DNA of 64,000 nt from the NCBI GenBank assembly GCA_965209045.1, contig CBDBPW010000001.1, positions 992,001 to 1,056,000 on the forward strand. Direction: 5' to 3'. This DNA comes from JAJEFO01 sp965209045. Lineage in GTDB: Bacteria; Pseudomonadota; Alphaproteobacteria; Rhodobacterales; Rhodobacteraceae. The notes below the pieces were generated by a model. It searched no databases and was not told the origin of the DNA. It saw only the letters and a program-made list of their open reading frames with translations. Below, piece after piece: positions 35,048 through 43,578 of this stretch (its first letter is position 1; every line of letters begins with the position of its first letter). A program made the position numbers and the translations under genes.

Positions 35048-36700
35048 CTACATGTTCGGATAGTTCGGGCCGTCACCGCCTTGAGGCGTCGTCCACGTGA
35101 TGTTCTGGCTTGGATCCTTTATGTCGCAGGTCTTGCAATGGACGCAGTTCTGGAAGTTGATCTGAAAGCGACGGTCTTCTCCTTCGCCCACGAATTCGTA
35201 GACGCCGGCCGGGCAGTACCGGGCCGAAGGACCGGCAAACGTTGGCCAGTTCACCTGCACGGGAATGTCGGGGTCGGACAGAACAAGGTGCGCGGGCTGG
35301 CTTTCCTCGTGATTGGTGAAGGAGTAGCTCACGCTGGTCAGGCGGTCGAAGCTGAGAACGCCGTCCGGCCTGGGGTACTCGATGGGCGCATGCCGCGATG
35401 CGTCCTCGGTGGAATCCGCGTCCGTCTTGCCGTGCTTAAGTGTCCCGAACAGGCTGAAGCCGCCGAAGATGGTCTGGAACCACATGTCGAAGCCGCCAAG
35501 GACAAGTCCGCCGAGCGGACCGAATCTGGCGTTCAGCGGCGCGACGTTTCGCACCTTCGTCAGGTCCTTGCCAACGGGTCCTGCGCGGAGTTCCACGTCA
35601 TATGAATCCAGGACGTCGCCGCTGCGCCCTGCCGTGATGGCGGCATGTGCGGACTCGGCTGCGGCGATGCCCGAATGCATGGCGTTGTGATTGCCCTTGA
35701 TGCGGGGCAGGTTCACCAGCCCGCTGGAGCAGCCCAGGAGGGCGCCGCCTGGAAAGGCCGATCGCGGGATGGATTGAAGACCCCCTTTTGTAACGGCACG
35801 GGCGCCATAGGCGACGCGCTTCCCGCCCCTGAGCACCTTTGCGATTTCGGGATGGTGCTTGAACCGCTGGAACTCCATGTACGGGAACAGGTGGGGGTTC
35901 CGGTAGTTCAGGTCGACGATGTAGCCGACGTAGACCTGGTTGTTGTCGAGGTGGTACATGAAGGATCCGCCCGACTGCCGGAATCCCAACGGCCAGCCGA
36001 GCGTGTGCAGCACAAGGCCCTCGTCATGCGCATTGGGGGGCACCTCCCAGATTTCCTTCATCCCGATCCCGAACTTGGGCACGTCCGAGCCGGCGTCGAG
36101 CGAGTATCTTGCGATTACCTGCTTGGAGAGCGACCCGCGAACGCCTTCCGACAGAAATACGTACTTGCCATGCAGTTCCATGCCGGGCTCGTGATTCTCC
36201 GACGGCGTGCCGTCGGGATTCCGTCCGAACTCGCCGGCGACGACTCCCTTGACCTCGCCGGCATCGCCAATCACCAGTTCGGAGCACGCCATGCCCGGGA
36301 AGATCTCGACGCCCAGGGCCTCGGCCTCGCCGGCCATCCAGCGGCACACGTTCCCCATCGACACTATGTAGTTGCCATGGTTGCTCAAGAGTGGCGGCAT
36401 TATGAAATTGGGCACCCGGATCTTCCCGGCCTCGCCAAGCAACCAGAACCTGTCCCTCTTCACTTCGACACTGATCGGCGCGCCCTTTTCCCTCCAGTCT
36501 GGAAGCAGCCGGGTCAGCCCGCCCGGATCCAGGACGGCGCCCGAGAGAATGTGGGCGCCGACTTCAGATCCCTTCTCCAGGACGACGACATTCAGGCTTT
36601 CATCCAGCTGCTTGAGCCGAATTGCGGCAGACAGGCCGGCTGGGCCAGCACCCACGATCACGACATCGTATTGCATGCTCTCGCGTTCGATCACGGACAT
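35048..36700 (-). CDS. Electron-transfer flavoprotein-ubiquinone oxidoreductase
   Basis: The start at 36700 (AAAGGAA upstream) gives 550 residues. The FAD-binding motif is VVIVGAGPAGLSAAIRL. The C-terminal 4Fe-4S site uses Cys in RYCPAGVYEF and in NCVHCKTCDIKDPSQN. Membrane-association and quinone regions match ETF-QO over the whole length. It passes electrons from acyl-CoA and other dehydrogenases, through ETF, to ubiquinone. Confidence 0.94.
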   Translation of the reverse strand: MSVIERESMQYDVVIVGAGPAGLSAAIRLKQLDESLNVVVLEKGSEVGAHILSGAVLDPGGLTRLLPDWREKGAPISVEVKRDRFWLLGEAGKIRVPNFIMPPLLSNHGNYIVSMGNVCRWMAGEAEALGVEIFPGMACSELVIGDAGEVKGVVAGEFGRNPDGTPSENHEPGMELHGKYVFLSEGVRGSLSKQVIARYSLDAGSDVPKFGIGMKEIWEVPPNAHDEGLVLHTLGWPLGFRQSGGSFMYHLDNNQVYVGYIVDLNYRNPHLFPYMEFQRFKHHPEIAKVLRGGKRVAYGARAVTKGGLQSIPRSAFPGGALLGCSSGLVNLPRIKGNHNAMHSGIAAAESAHAAITAGRSGDVLDSYDVELRAGPVGKDLTKVRNVAPLNARFGPLGGLVLGGFDMWFQTIFGGFSLFGTLKHGKTDADSTEDASRHAPIEYPRPDGVLSFDRLTSVSYSFTNHEESQPAHLVLSDPDIPVQVNWPTFAGPSARYCPAGVYEFVGEGEDRRFQINFQNCVHCKTCDIKDPSQNITWTTPQGGDGPNYPNM

Positions 36701-36854
36701 GGTTCCTTTCCCCGGGTTTGGTGCGGCCATGCCTATTGATCCGTTGCCTCATGGTCAATCGGGTGCTCTGATTCAAGCCGTGCGGGCACATGCGCTCGAC
36801 CCGGGGTCGCCGGTTTGCTAGAACGGGCTGGCGAAACAGGCTAGCGTGGGCGTC

Positions 36855-37325
36855 ATGGACAAGATACCGCTGACACGTTCGGGACACGTCGCGCTGAATG
36901 ACGAACTGAAGCGGTTGAAGAGCGTCGAACGCCCGAAAGTCATCCGCGCGATCGCCGAGGCGCGCGAGCACGGCGATTTGAGCGAGAACGCGGAGTACCA
37001 CGCGGCTCGCGAGCGGCAGAGCTTCATGGAAGGCAGGATAAGGGAACTTGAAGCGGTCCTGTCCTTGGCGGACGTGATCGAACCAGCCTCGCTCTCGGGC
37101 TCGGTGAAGTTCGGAGCAACCGTGGTGCTGTTCGACGAGGCCACGGAGGAGGAAAGATCCTACCAGATCGTCGGCGAGCCAGAGGCAGACATCGAAAGCG
37201 GCCGCCTCAATCTCAGGTCGCCGCTTGCACGCGCCCTTATCGGCAAGGACGAGGGCGACAGCGTCGAAGTGAACACGCCGGGCGGCATGAAGAGCTACGA
37301 AATCCTCAAGATCGAATTCGTCTGA
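36855..37325 (+). CDS. greA: Transcription elongation factor GreA
   Basis: The ATG at 36855 gives 156 residues; a GTG three codons earlier is possible. The N-terminal coiled coil contains the acidic tip (AREHGDLSENAEYHAARERQ), which acts at the RNA polymerase active site to stimulate cleavage of backtracked RNA. The C-terminal FKBP-like domain ends TPGGMKSYEILKIEF. Confidence 0.94.
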   Translation: MDKIPLTRSGHVALNDELKRLKSVERPKVIRAIAEAREHGDLSENAEYHAARERQSFMEGRIRELEAVLSLADVIEPASLSGSVKFGATVVLFDEATEEERSYQIVGEPEADIESGRLNLRSPLARALIGKDEGDSVEVNTPGGMKSYEILKIEFV

Positions 37326-37329
37326 GACA

Positions 37330-38325
37330 ATGCCTGACGCGCCGATTCAACCCGCGAACGCCCCGGAAGGCCATTCAGGCATCGGGACAGAGCCCTGGCT
37401 CGGAATCGAGAACATGATCGCGATGCTGGCGACGGTGCTCTGGGTCGTGCTATGTGCGTTTCTGCTTTGGTCCGCGGAATCACTTGCTGGCGTCCTTCAG
37501 GTCCCGCTCCTCCATGTCGTTCTTGCCGTTGTGGCAGGGCTGCCGGCGGCAACGATCTGGATCGTCGCGTTCACGGTGAGGAACGCGCGCATCTCGCGTG
37601 CACAGAACGAGCGGCTTGTTCATGCCGTGAGAGCCTTGCGCGAGTCCCAGGCCAGCCAGGCCAGGAGGGATGAGCCGGCGGATCCCGGCATCCAGCGAAA
37701 GGTCGGCGAACTCGCCGCCGGCCAGGAGCGTCTAGAGGCGACCCTGGCGTGGATCCTCGACGCGGAAGGAATCACGAAGTCGGATTCGGAGAAGCCGACA
37801 ATTTTCCGGCGGCAGGAGCCGGAACATGCGGCGCTCGAGCAGGAAGAGACACGACCCCTGACGGTCGCGGAGCTCATTCAGGCCATGAATTTTCCGGACA
37901 CTGCCGAGGACATGAGGGGGATGGCCGCTTACAGGCGGGGCCTCAGGGACCAGACAATTGGCGGCTTGATCCGCGCCAGCGAGGACATCCTGACGCTGTT
38001 CAGCCGCGATGCCTTGTACATGGATGACCTGACCGCGGGTCGCACGCAGCCGAGGACGTGGCGAAAATACGCCGAGGGAGGGCGCGGAAGCGAGATAGCC
38101 GAGCTTGGCAAGGATCTTGATCGCGCGTGCCTGGAGCTTGTTGGCGGGCGAATGAAACAGGATTCCATCTTCCGCGACGCCGCGGAGCACTTTCTGCGCA
38201 ACTTTGACAAGACGTTTTCCGAAATGTGCGACCAGCTTTCCGACAAGGAGATTGCCGCGCTGGCGGACACGAGAACGGCGCGAGCGTTCAGGCTACTGGG
38301 CAAGATCGAGGGCCTGTTCGACTAG
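37330..38325 (+). CDS. Conserved hypothetical membrane protein
   Basis: This 331-residue protein begins 4 bases after the greA stop. Two adjacent membrane segments (about residues 29-49 and 57-78) are followed by a basic stretch, a short coiled-coil region (about 82-135) and a soluble helical C-terminal domain (about 170-331) with FPDTAEDMRGMAAYRRGLRD and LGKDLDRACLELVGG. No family was recognised. The anchored coiled-coil design suggests a scaffold or sensor, but no function is claimed. Confidence 0.7.
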   Translation: MPDAPIQPANAPEGHSGIGTEPWLGIENMIAMLATVLWVVLCAFLLWSAESLAGVLQVPLLHVVLAVVAGLPAATIWIVAFTVRNARISRAQNERLVHAVRALRESQASQARRDEPADPGIQRKVGELAAGQERLEATLAWILDAEGITKSDSEKPTIFRRQEPEHAALEQEETRPLTVAELIQAMNFPDTAEDMRGMAAYRRGLRDQTIGGLIRASEDILTLFSRDALYMDDLTAGRTQPRTWRKYAEGGRGSEIAELGKDLDRACLELVGGRMKQDSIFRDAAEHFLRNFDKTFSEMCDQLSDKEIAALADTRTARAFRLLGKIEGLFD

Positions 38326-38353
38326 GCCGGGCGCATGGGCTCGCCAATTCGCG

Positions 38354-38827
38354 TCAACCGTGCTCCTTGAGCAATCTCCGCTTCTGGCGGTTCCAGTCGC
38401 GTCTGGCCTCGGTTTCGCGCTTGTCGTGCTGCTTTCTGCCCCGGCCCAAGCCGAGCTTGATCTTCGCGATGCCCTTGTGATTGAAGTACATGACCAGGGG
38501 GACGAGAGTCATGCCCTTGCGCTGGGTCGCGTTCCAGAGATTGGACAGTTCCTTTCTCGAAACAAGGAGCTTTCGCCTGCGGCGGTCCTCATGGCCAAAC
38601 ATGGCCTGCTCGTAAGGCGCGATGTACGCATTGACCAGCCAGAGCTCCCCGTTCTCGACCGCAGCGTAGCTTTCGGCGATGTTCGACTGTCCAGCGCGAA
38701 GCGACTTGACTTCGGATCCCATGAGCATGATGCCGCATTCGATGTCGATCTCGATCGCGTAGTCACGGCGCGCGCGACGATTCTCCGCGATCACCTTGTA
38801 GTTCGGGTTGTCCGTTGGCTTCGCCAT
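38354..38827 (-). CDS. smpB: SsrA-binding protein SmpB
   Basis: This 157-residue protein has the SmpB oligonucleotide-binding barrel (NRRARRDYAIEIDIECGIML, GSEVKSLRAGQSNI, NAYIAPYEQA) and a basic helical tail (HDKRETEARRDWNRQKRRLL) that enters the ribosomal mRNA channel. It delivers tmRNA to stalled ribosomes. No ssrA gene was seen in the window. Confidence 0.95.
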   Translation of the reverse strand: MAKPTDNPNYKVIAENRRARRDYAIEIDIECGIMLMGSEVKSLRAGQSNIAESYAAVENGELWLVNAYIAPYEQAMFGHEDRRRRKLLVSRKELSNLWNATQRKGMTLVPLVMYFNHKGIAKIKLGLGRGRKQHDKRETEARRDWNRQKRRLLKEHG

Positions 38828-38874
38828 GGCCGGACCGGGATAGTCGGTCCGGTCGGCCCTGTCCAGAAACCGCG

Positions 38875-40029
38875 TCAGGCGTCCCAGGCCACGGGGACCG
38901 CTGCAGGTCCACGGAAAGCCCAGCCGAACAGCTTGACATGTCCCGCGAGCCTGAGCCCCGGCAGCGAGTCAAAGAGCATGGGCAAGGCCACTTCCGAAAT
39001 CAGGCAGCGGGATGCGGCCGCACCCGCGCAGAAATGCGGGCCCGCGCCGAAGGGAATGGCCGCGGACGTGTTGCGCGTGATGTCAAAGGCGTCGGCCCGA
39101 TCGAAATGCGCCTCGTCCCGGCCGGCGGAGGAGAACATCAGGAACACCCGCGCCTCCGGCTCAAGCACGATGCCGTCGATCCGTTCGCGTTGCGCAACCC
39201 GTCGGGGCGACATGCCGATCGGGCTGTGAAGACGCGCGTATTCGGAGAAGGCCATCTGCCAGGTCGCGGTGCCGTTTTGGATGAATTCCATCTGGTCCGG
39301 ATGGTCAAGAAGTGCCCAGGCGGTTCCTGCAATCGCGTCTCTCGGTTCGTTCTGGCCTCCCGAAATCACCAGCTTCACGTTCGCCCGGACACTTTCCATC
39401 GGGAGCCCCGCATCGAGCTGCACCGCAAGCGCCGACATTTCGGGAGGGGAGTCCAGCTGCCGGTCGATGTGGCTGTCGATCAGTGCCGTGGCCGCATGGC
39501 AGCGGGCCTCGACATCCGCGTCCCCGGCATAGTTGGCGCATCCGTCGATCATTCCTTGGGAGCTGCCGTCCATCTCCTGGACGGCCATCGAGGTGAGGCC
39601 GGTGATGGCCTTCAGTGCCTCCGCCGAGACCGGCATTGCAAAGTCTCGGACAAGATCGCAGCGCCCGCGCGGCTGGAGCCTTTCGAGGATGCGTTTCGCG
39701 GCCGCCTCGAATTTCGGCTTCCAGTGATCGGCGACGGTGCGCGGGCTGAACGTGGGAAACAGCGCCCGGCGCTCCAGCATATGCGCCTCACCGTCCTTGC
39801 GCATCATGTTCTGTCCCATGAGGACGGTCATCAATCCGCCGGGCTGGTCGGACGACAGGACGTCCACCCGCTTCTCGTGACGATGGATGTCGTCGCGCCG
39901 CGTGAACAGCACGGCGTCCAGTTCGGGAACATGCGCAATCGGCGCGTGCTTTCTCATCCTGGCAAGATCAGGATAGGGGTCCGACGCAAAGCTCGCGAGA
40001 TCGATGTGGTATTCCGGCGCCCTTGCCAT
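38875..40029 (-). CDS. Cytochrome P450
   Basis: The start at 40029 gives 384 residues, normal for a soluble bacterial P450. The haem-thiolate loop is FGAGPHFCAGAAASR, with Cys as the axial ligand. The K-helix ExxR is in EYARLHSP. The I-helix segment VISGGQNEPRDAI replaces the common AGxxT with GGxNEP, seen in several bacterial subfamilies. No ferredoxin or reductase gene is adjacent, so redox partners must come from elsewhere. It is divergent from the ion-channel-like gene, 85 bases apart. Confidence 0.9.
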   Translation of the reverse strand: MARAPEYHIDLASFASDPYPDLARMRKHAPIAHVPELDAVLFTRRDDIHRHEKRVDVLSSDQPGGLMTVLMGQNMMRKDGEAHMLERRALFPTFSPRTVADHWKPKFEAAAKRILERLQPRGRCDLVRDFAMPVSAEALKAITGLTSMAVQEMDGSSQGMIDGCANYAGDADVEARCHAATALIDSHIDRQLDSPPEMSALAVQLDAGLPMESVRANVKLVISGGQNEPRDAIAGTAWALLDHPDQMEFIQNGTATWQMAFSEYARLHSPIGMSPRRVAQRERIDGIVLEPEARVFLMFSSAGRDEAHFDRADAFDITRNTSAAIPFGAGPHFCAGAAASRCLISEVALPMLFDSLPGLRLAGHVKLFGWAFRGPAAVPVAWDA

Positions 40030-40114
40030 GTTCGTGACGCTAATCGCCTTCGCGAAGGATTCAACCACGTTTGGCCTGTTGACGGCGTGTTCCCTTCCGG
40101 AGAGGTTCGGGACC

Positions 40115-40546
40115 ATGCTTGTCCAGCTTGTGCTCGGCGCCGTGCTGACTCTCGCGACCGTTCTCGTTGTCGCCATGTCCTGGTGGGCATTGGAATCTGC
40201 ATTGCTCCGTCTGCAGGCCTGGACGGCCAGGCCGCCTCACGGGCCCAGGCTGATCACGGTCCTGGTTCTTGTGCTCGCATGGACGCTCTGCGTGATTGCC
40301 GTCGCCGTCTGGTTCTGGACAATCGCCTTCGATCGTCTTGGCGTTTTCGCCAACGTCGGAGAGGCAGCCTATTTCGCGCTTGTGTCGTTCACGACGCTCG
40401 GATTTGGTGACATACTCCTGCCTGCGGAATGGCGGTTGCTTGGTGGGGTCGCGGCAGCCAACGGGCTTTTGTTGTTTGGCCTGCTCACGGCGATTTTCGT
40501 CGAGACCATTCGTGGCGTCCGCCTCGACCAGCGAAGCTCGAAGTGA
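40115..40546 (+). CDS. Small ion-channel-like membrane protein (two-pore-segment type)
   Basis: The 143-residue protein begins MLVQLVLGAVLTLATVLVV and has an initial membrane helix (about 5-25), a second (about 50-70), a re-entrant pore loop and a final helix (about 110-135). The loop FALVSFTTLGFGDILLP resembles a potassium-channel selectivity filter (TTxGFGD). It fits the Ion_channel (PF07885) pattern, although ion selectivity is not certain. Confidence 0.75.
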   Translation: MLVQLVLGAVLTLATVLVVAMSWWALESALLRLQAWTARPPHGPRLITVLVLVLAWTLCVIAVAVWFWTIAFDRLGVFANVGEAAYFALVSFTTLGFGDILLPAEWRLLGGVAAANGLLLFGLLTAIFVETIRGVRLDQRSSK

Positions 40547-40631
40547 CCTGTAGTTTCCTGGCAGCCCACGGAGAGACGTCTCGTGGCGATTTCGGTCGGA
40601 GCCTGGTGAATCGCTGGATCCGGCATTCTTG

Positions 40632-40849
40632 TTGATGACAAGATTGATCGAGATTCCGTCGTCAAGACGGTTTGGTGACAATCCGCTGTCAACAAAGTAG
40701 CTTGACGACAGGATTGGCCCAGATCCTGTTGGCAAGGCGACTTGACGGCAGATCGCTACAAAAAGGTAGTTTGGCAACAAAGAACAACAAAATTCTGTTG
40801 CCAAGAGATCATTTTATGGCTTAAAAAGTGTCGGATTCGATTGACAACA
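40632..40849. repeat. Phased ~70-bp repeat array with TTGNCNACA boxes upstream of fic
   Basis: Ten matches to TTGNCNACA or close variants occur in 218 bases, in alternating orientation. Direct boxes start at 40632, 40672, 40702, 40742, 40771 and 40841; inverted boxes lie at 40657-40665, 40687-40695, 40727-40735 and 40796-40804. The spacing repeats as 40, 30, 40, 29, so the unit is about 70 bp (40632-40701, 40702-40770, 40771-40840, then a partial unit ending before the fic start). The first two units are about two-thirds identical by eye. The pair 40771-40779/40796-40804 is a perfect 9-bp inverted repeat. It looks like a multi-site operator, but this is inferred. Confidence 0.7.
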
Positions 40850-40863
40850 AAGATGCCACTTAA

Positions 40864-41997
40864 ATGATCGCCAAAACGCAGAATCTCTCGGAAGCGGTGA
40901 CCTATCGGGTCGGTTCATTTCCACCTGAGACATTGGACTACGAAGCCTTGTTGGGGCCACTGGACGAAGCTGCCACGGCGCTCGCTCATTATGATGCCAA
41001 GATGTCGGGTATGGTAAACAGCAATCTTCTCCTTGCGCCTTTGACTCGACAGGATGCCGTGGCCTCCTCCCGGATGGAGGGCACGATCTCTACGATCGAA
41101 GACCTCTATCGATTGGAAGCCGACGAAGAGTCCGGAAGCCCAGAACCTAGTCTGGATGCTCGCAACGATGACGTGGAAACGTGGCTGTATTCTCGTGCCA
41201 TGCGTGGCGCGCAACAAGCTTTGGAAAATGGCATGCCATTGGGGGAGCATCTGATCAAGACCACGCATGGAACGTTATTGTCTTTCGGGCGAGGGGCAAG
41301 CAGGCGCCCCGGTAGGTACAAAGTCGAGCAAAACTATGTCGGTGACGGCAGAACCGGGAAGATCCACTTTGTGCCGGTTGCGCCAGAGCAACTCGCTCCA
41401 GCCATGGAAAAGCTTGTTTGGTTCATCAACGAAAGCACGATGCGTCCGTTGATCCGCACTGCATTTGCCCATGTCGAATTTGAAGCATTGCACCCCTTTG
41501 AAGATGGCAATGGCCGGATTGGGCGAATGCTCATCACACTAATGCTCTGGAGACTGGGCGTGCTTTCGCAGCCGCACTTTTTCTTGTCTGGTTACTTTGA
41601 GGAGCACCGGGACGAGTACATCGAGAGAATGAGGGCGGTGTCGGCGTCAGAGGACTGGACCGGATGGGCCGTGTTCTTCTTGAAGGCCATGACTGGTCAG
41701 GCAGAAGTCAACGTCAGAGTGGCAGATGAAATTCTCAATCTCTATACTGACATGCGCGAGCGCTTCCGAGAAATTCTGCATTCACAGCATCATGACCTAG
41801 TACTCGATTTTGTGTTCGAGAGTCCGATTTTTCGAAATGATCGGCTTATCAGGCGGTCAGGTATCCCCCCCGCCACTGCAAGGGGCTTCTCGCGTCGCCT
41901 GGCCGAAGTCGGCCTGTTGCGTGTAATCGTTCCTTCTTCCGGTCGGCGGCCCGCAATGTACGCCTTTGATCCTCTTCTCGACGTTCTGAAAGTGTAA
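40864..41997 (+). CDS. Fic-family protein (probable AMP transferase) with C-terminal winged helix
   Basis: This 377-residue protein has a Fic N-terminal domain with the inhibitory helix motif SSRMEGT (pattern S/T-xxx-E-G/N), whose Glu normally blocks productive ATP binding. The catalytic loop is HPFEDGNGRIGR within FEALHPFEDGNGRIGRML. The C-terminal part (about 290-377, DLVLDFVFESPIFRNDRLIR to SGRRPAMYAFDP) looks like a winged helix. Such proteins AMPylate target proteins. The gene follows the phased repeat array and has codon choices less G+C-biased than its neighbours, which hints at transfer. Confidence 0.88.
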   Translation: MIAKTQNLSEAVTYRVGSFPPETLDYEALLGPLDEAATALAHYDAKMSGMVNSNLLLAPLTRQDAVASSRMEGTISTIEDLYRLEADEESGSPEPSLDARNDDVETWLYSRAMRGAQQALENGMPLGEHLIKTTHGTLLSFGRGASRRPGRYKVEQNYVGDGRTGKIHFVPVAPEQLAPAMEKLVWFINESTMRPLIRTAFAHVEFEALHPFEDGNGRIGRMLITLMLWRLGVLSQPHFFLSGYFEEHRDEYIERMRAVSASEDWTGWAVFFLKAMTGQAEVNVRVADEILNLYTDMRERFREILHSQHHDLVLDFVFESPIFRNDRLIRRSGIPPATARGFSRRLAEVGLLRVIVPSSGRRPAMYAFDPLLDVLKV

Positions 41998-42041
41998 CGT
42001 ACGGTTCAGGTGCTGTGCGAACACTCCGATGCCGGCTGGCT

Positions 42042-43565
42042 TCACTTGTCTTTCTTGGCGTCCTTTCCAGAAGCCTCGTCGAAGGAAACACCCATCTGGT
42101 CGCCAACCTTCTTCAGGAGAGGCATCTGGACCGCCATGTCCATGATGGCGTCCATGGCCGAGGCCACGGGTGTTCGCGAAGCGCCGTCGCTGCCCTGGCT
42201 GCCAAGGCCAGTCACGTGATTGACATTGATCGAGTTGATCCTCTCGGCCGGCTTGACCATTTCGCCGACGATCTTTGGCATGGCTTCGAGCCGCGCCTTT
42301 TCGAGCTCCATGGCGACGAGCGCGTCGGTGCGGGCGTTCTCCGCCTCGATCCGCGCACGATCAGCCTCCGCCTCCGCAAGCTTGACGGCCTTCTCGGCCT
42401 CAGCCGCCTCGCGTCGGGCGGCGGCCTTGTCCTTGGCGGTGGCCTTGTCGCTCTCGGCCTCAATGGCTGCCCTTGCCGCCGCAGTCCTGGCCTCTGCTTC
42501 GGCAGCGACGCGTGCAAGTTCCGCGCGGCGTTCAGCATCTGCCAAGGCGCGGACGGTTTCCACGGCCTCTGCGGCCTTCACGGCCTCGGCCCGGGCGGCG
42601 TCCGCTTCCATCTGTGCGCGGCTTTCTTCCTGGCTCTTGGCGGCTATCGCAATCTGGCGGTCTTGCTCGGCGATGGTCAGCGCCTGTTCGCGCTCCACCT
42701 CCGCGGCCTGAATGCTGCGCTCCATCTCGATCTTGGCCTCGGTCGCCGCCCGCTCGCTGTCGGCCTTGCGCGTGGCGACCTCGGCAATCTGGGCGGCAGC
42801 GAGCGTTTCGATCTCCTGTTGCTGGGCGATCTCCGCCCGCCGCTCCTCGAGATCGATCTCCAGGCGCTTGCGCGAAGCCTCCATGGCCGCGCGGCGTACG
42901 GACACCTCGCTGTCCGCATCGATTTCCGCCCGTTCCTTCTTCGACTTGGCGATCACTTCCGCCAGCTTGCGCATGCCAACCGCGTTGAAGGCATTGTTTT
43001 CGTCAAGCGCCGAGAACGGCGTCTGGTCGAGCCCGGTCAGTGAAACGCTGTCGAGCTGAAGGCCGTAGCGCGATAGAGTGTCTTTCAGCATGTCGCGCAC
43101 GTCCGCCACGAACTGCGCACGGTTTTCGTGCAATTCATCCATCGTCATGCGCGCCGCCACGGAACGCAACGCATCGACCAGCATCCCGTCGATCAGGTTG
43201 TGCAGTTCGTCGCGCTGGAACGTCCGCTTGCCGAGTGTCTGTGCCGCCCGCGTGATCGCCTCGGCATCAGGCATGACCGAGACGTAGAATTCCGCCCCGA
43301 CGTCCACGCGCAGCCGGTCCTGCGTGATGAGCGAGGACTCGCCGCGCCGATCAACGTCCAGCCGGAGCGTCTGCATGTTCACCGGGCTGATTTCGTGAAA
43401 GTAGGGGATCGCCAGCACTCCGCCGTCGATCACCACGCGCCGCCCGCCGATGCCAGTGCGCAAGAGCGAGACCTCGTTCGTGGCACGCTTGTACCACCAC
43501 GCCGCCAACACGATGACGACCGCAAGGACGACGACTACGAGAATGATCCAGCCTGCCATGCCCAT
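42042..43565 (-). CDS. Flotillin-like SPFH-domain membrane protein
   Basis: This 507-residue protein has one N-terminal membrane helix (MGMAGWIILVVVVLAVVIVL), an SPFH/band-7 domain (about 30-200) and a very long Ala/Glu/Arg-rich coiled coil (about 210-430) with repeated EAE-type heptads. It matches the YqiK/flotillin group that organises membrane microdomains. It is the last gene of the minus-strand import/dehydrogenase operon, 13 bases downstream of the SDR gene, which suggests a membrane role in that pathway. Confidence 0.88.
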   Translation of the reverse strand: MGMAGWIILVVVVLAVVIVLAAWWYKRATNEVSLLRTGIGGRRVVIDGGVLAIPYFHEISPVNMQTLRLDVDRRGESSLITQDRLRVDVGAEFYVSVMPDAEAITRAAQTLGKRTFQRDELHNLIDGMLVDALRSVAARMTMDELHENRAQFVADVRDMLKDTLSRYGLQLDSVSLTGLDQTPFSALDENNAFNAVGMRKLAEVIAKSKKERAEIDADSEVSVRRAAMEASRKRLEIDLEERRAEIAQQQEIETLAAAQIAEVATRKADSERAATEAKIEMERSIQAAEVEREQALTIAEQDRQIAIAAKSQEESRAQMEADAARAEAVKAAEAVETVRALADAERRAELARVAAEAEARTAAARAAIEAESDKATAKDKAAARREAAEAEKAVKLAEAEADRARIEAENARTDALVAMELEKARLEAMPKIVGEMVKPAERINSINVNHVTGLGSQGSDGASRTPVASAMDAIMDMAVQMPLLKKVGDQMGVSFDEASGKDAKKDK

Positions 43566-43578
43566 CTTCCCTTCTCCT

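Noticed and set aside
40632..40849. Interpretation of the repeat array as a CRISPR
   Set aside because: The units are diverged, boxes are only 9 bases and alternate in orientation, and spacers are not unique sequences of constant length; no cas gene is present.
42015..43043. 342-codon plus-strand frame opposite the flotillin gene
   Set aside because: Its Gly/Leu-rich pattern mirrors the coiled-coil codons of the flotillin on the other strand.
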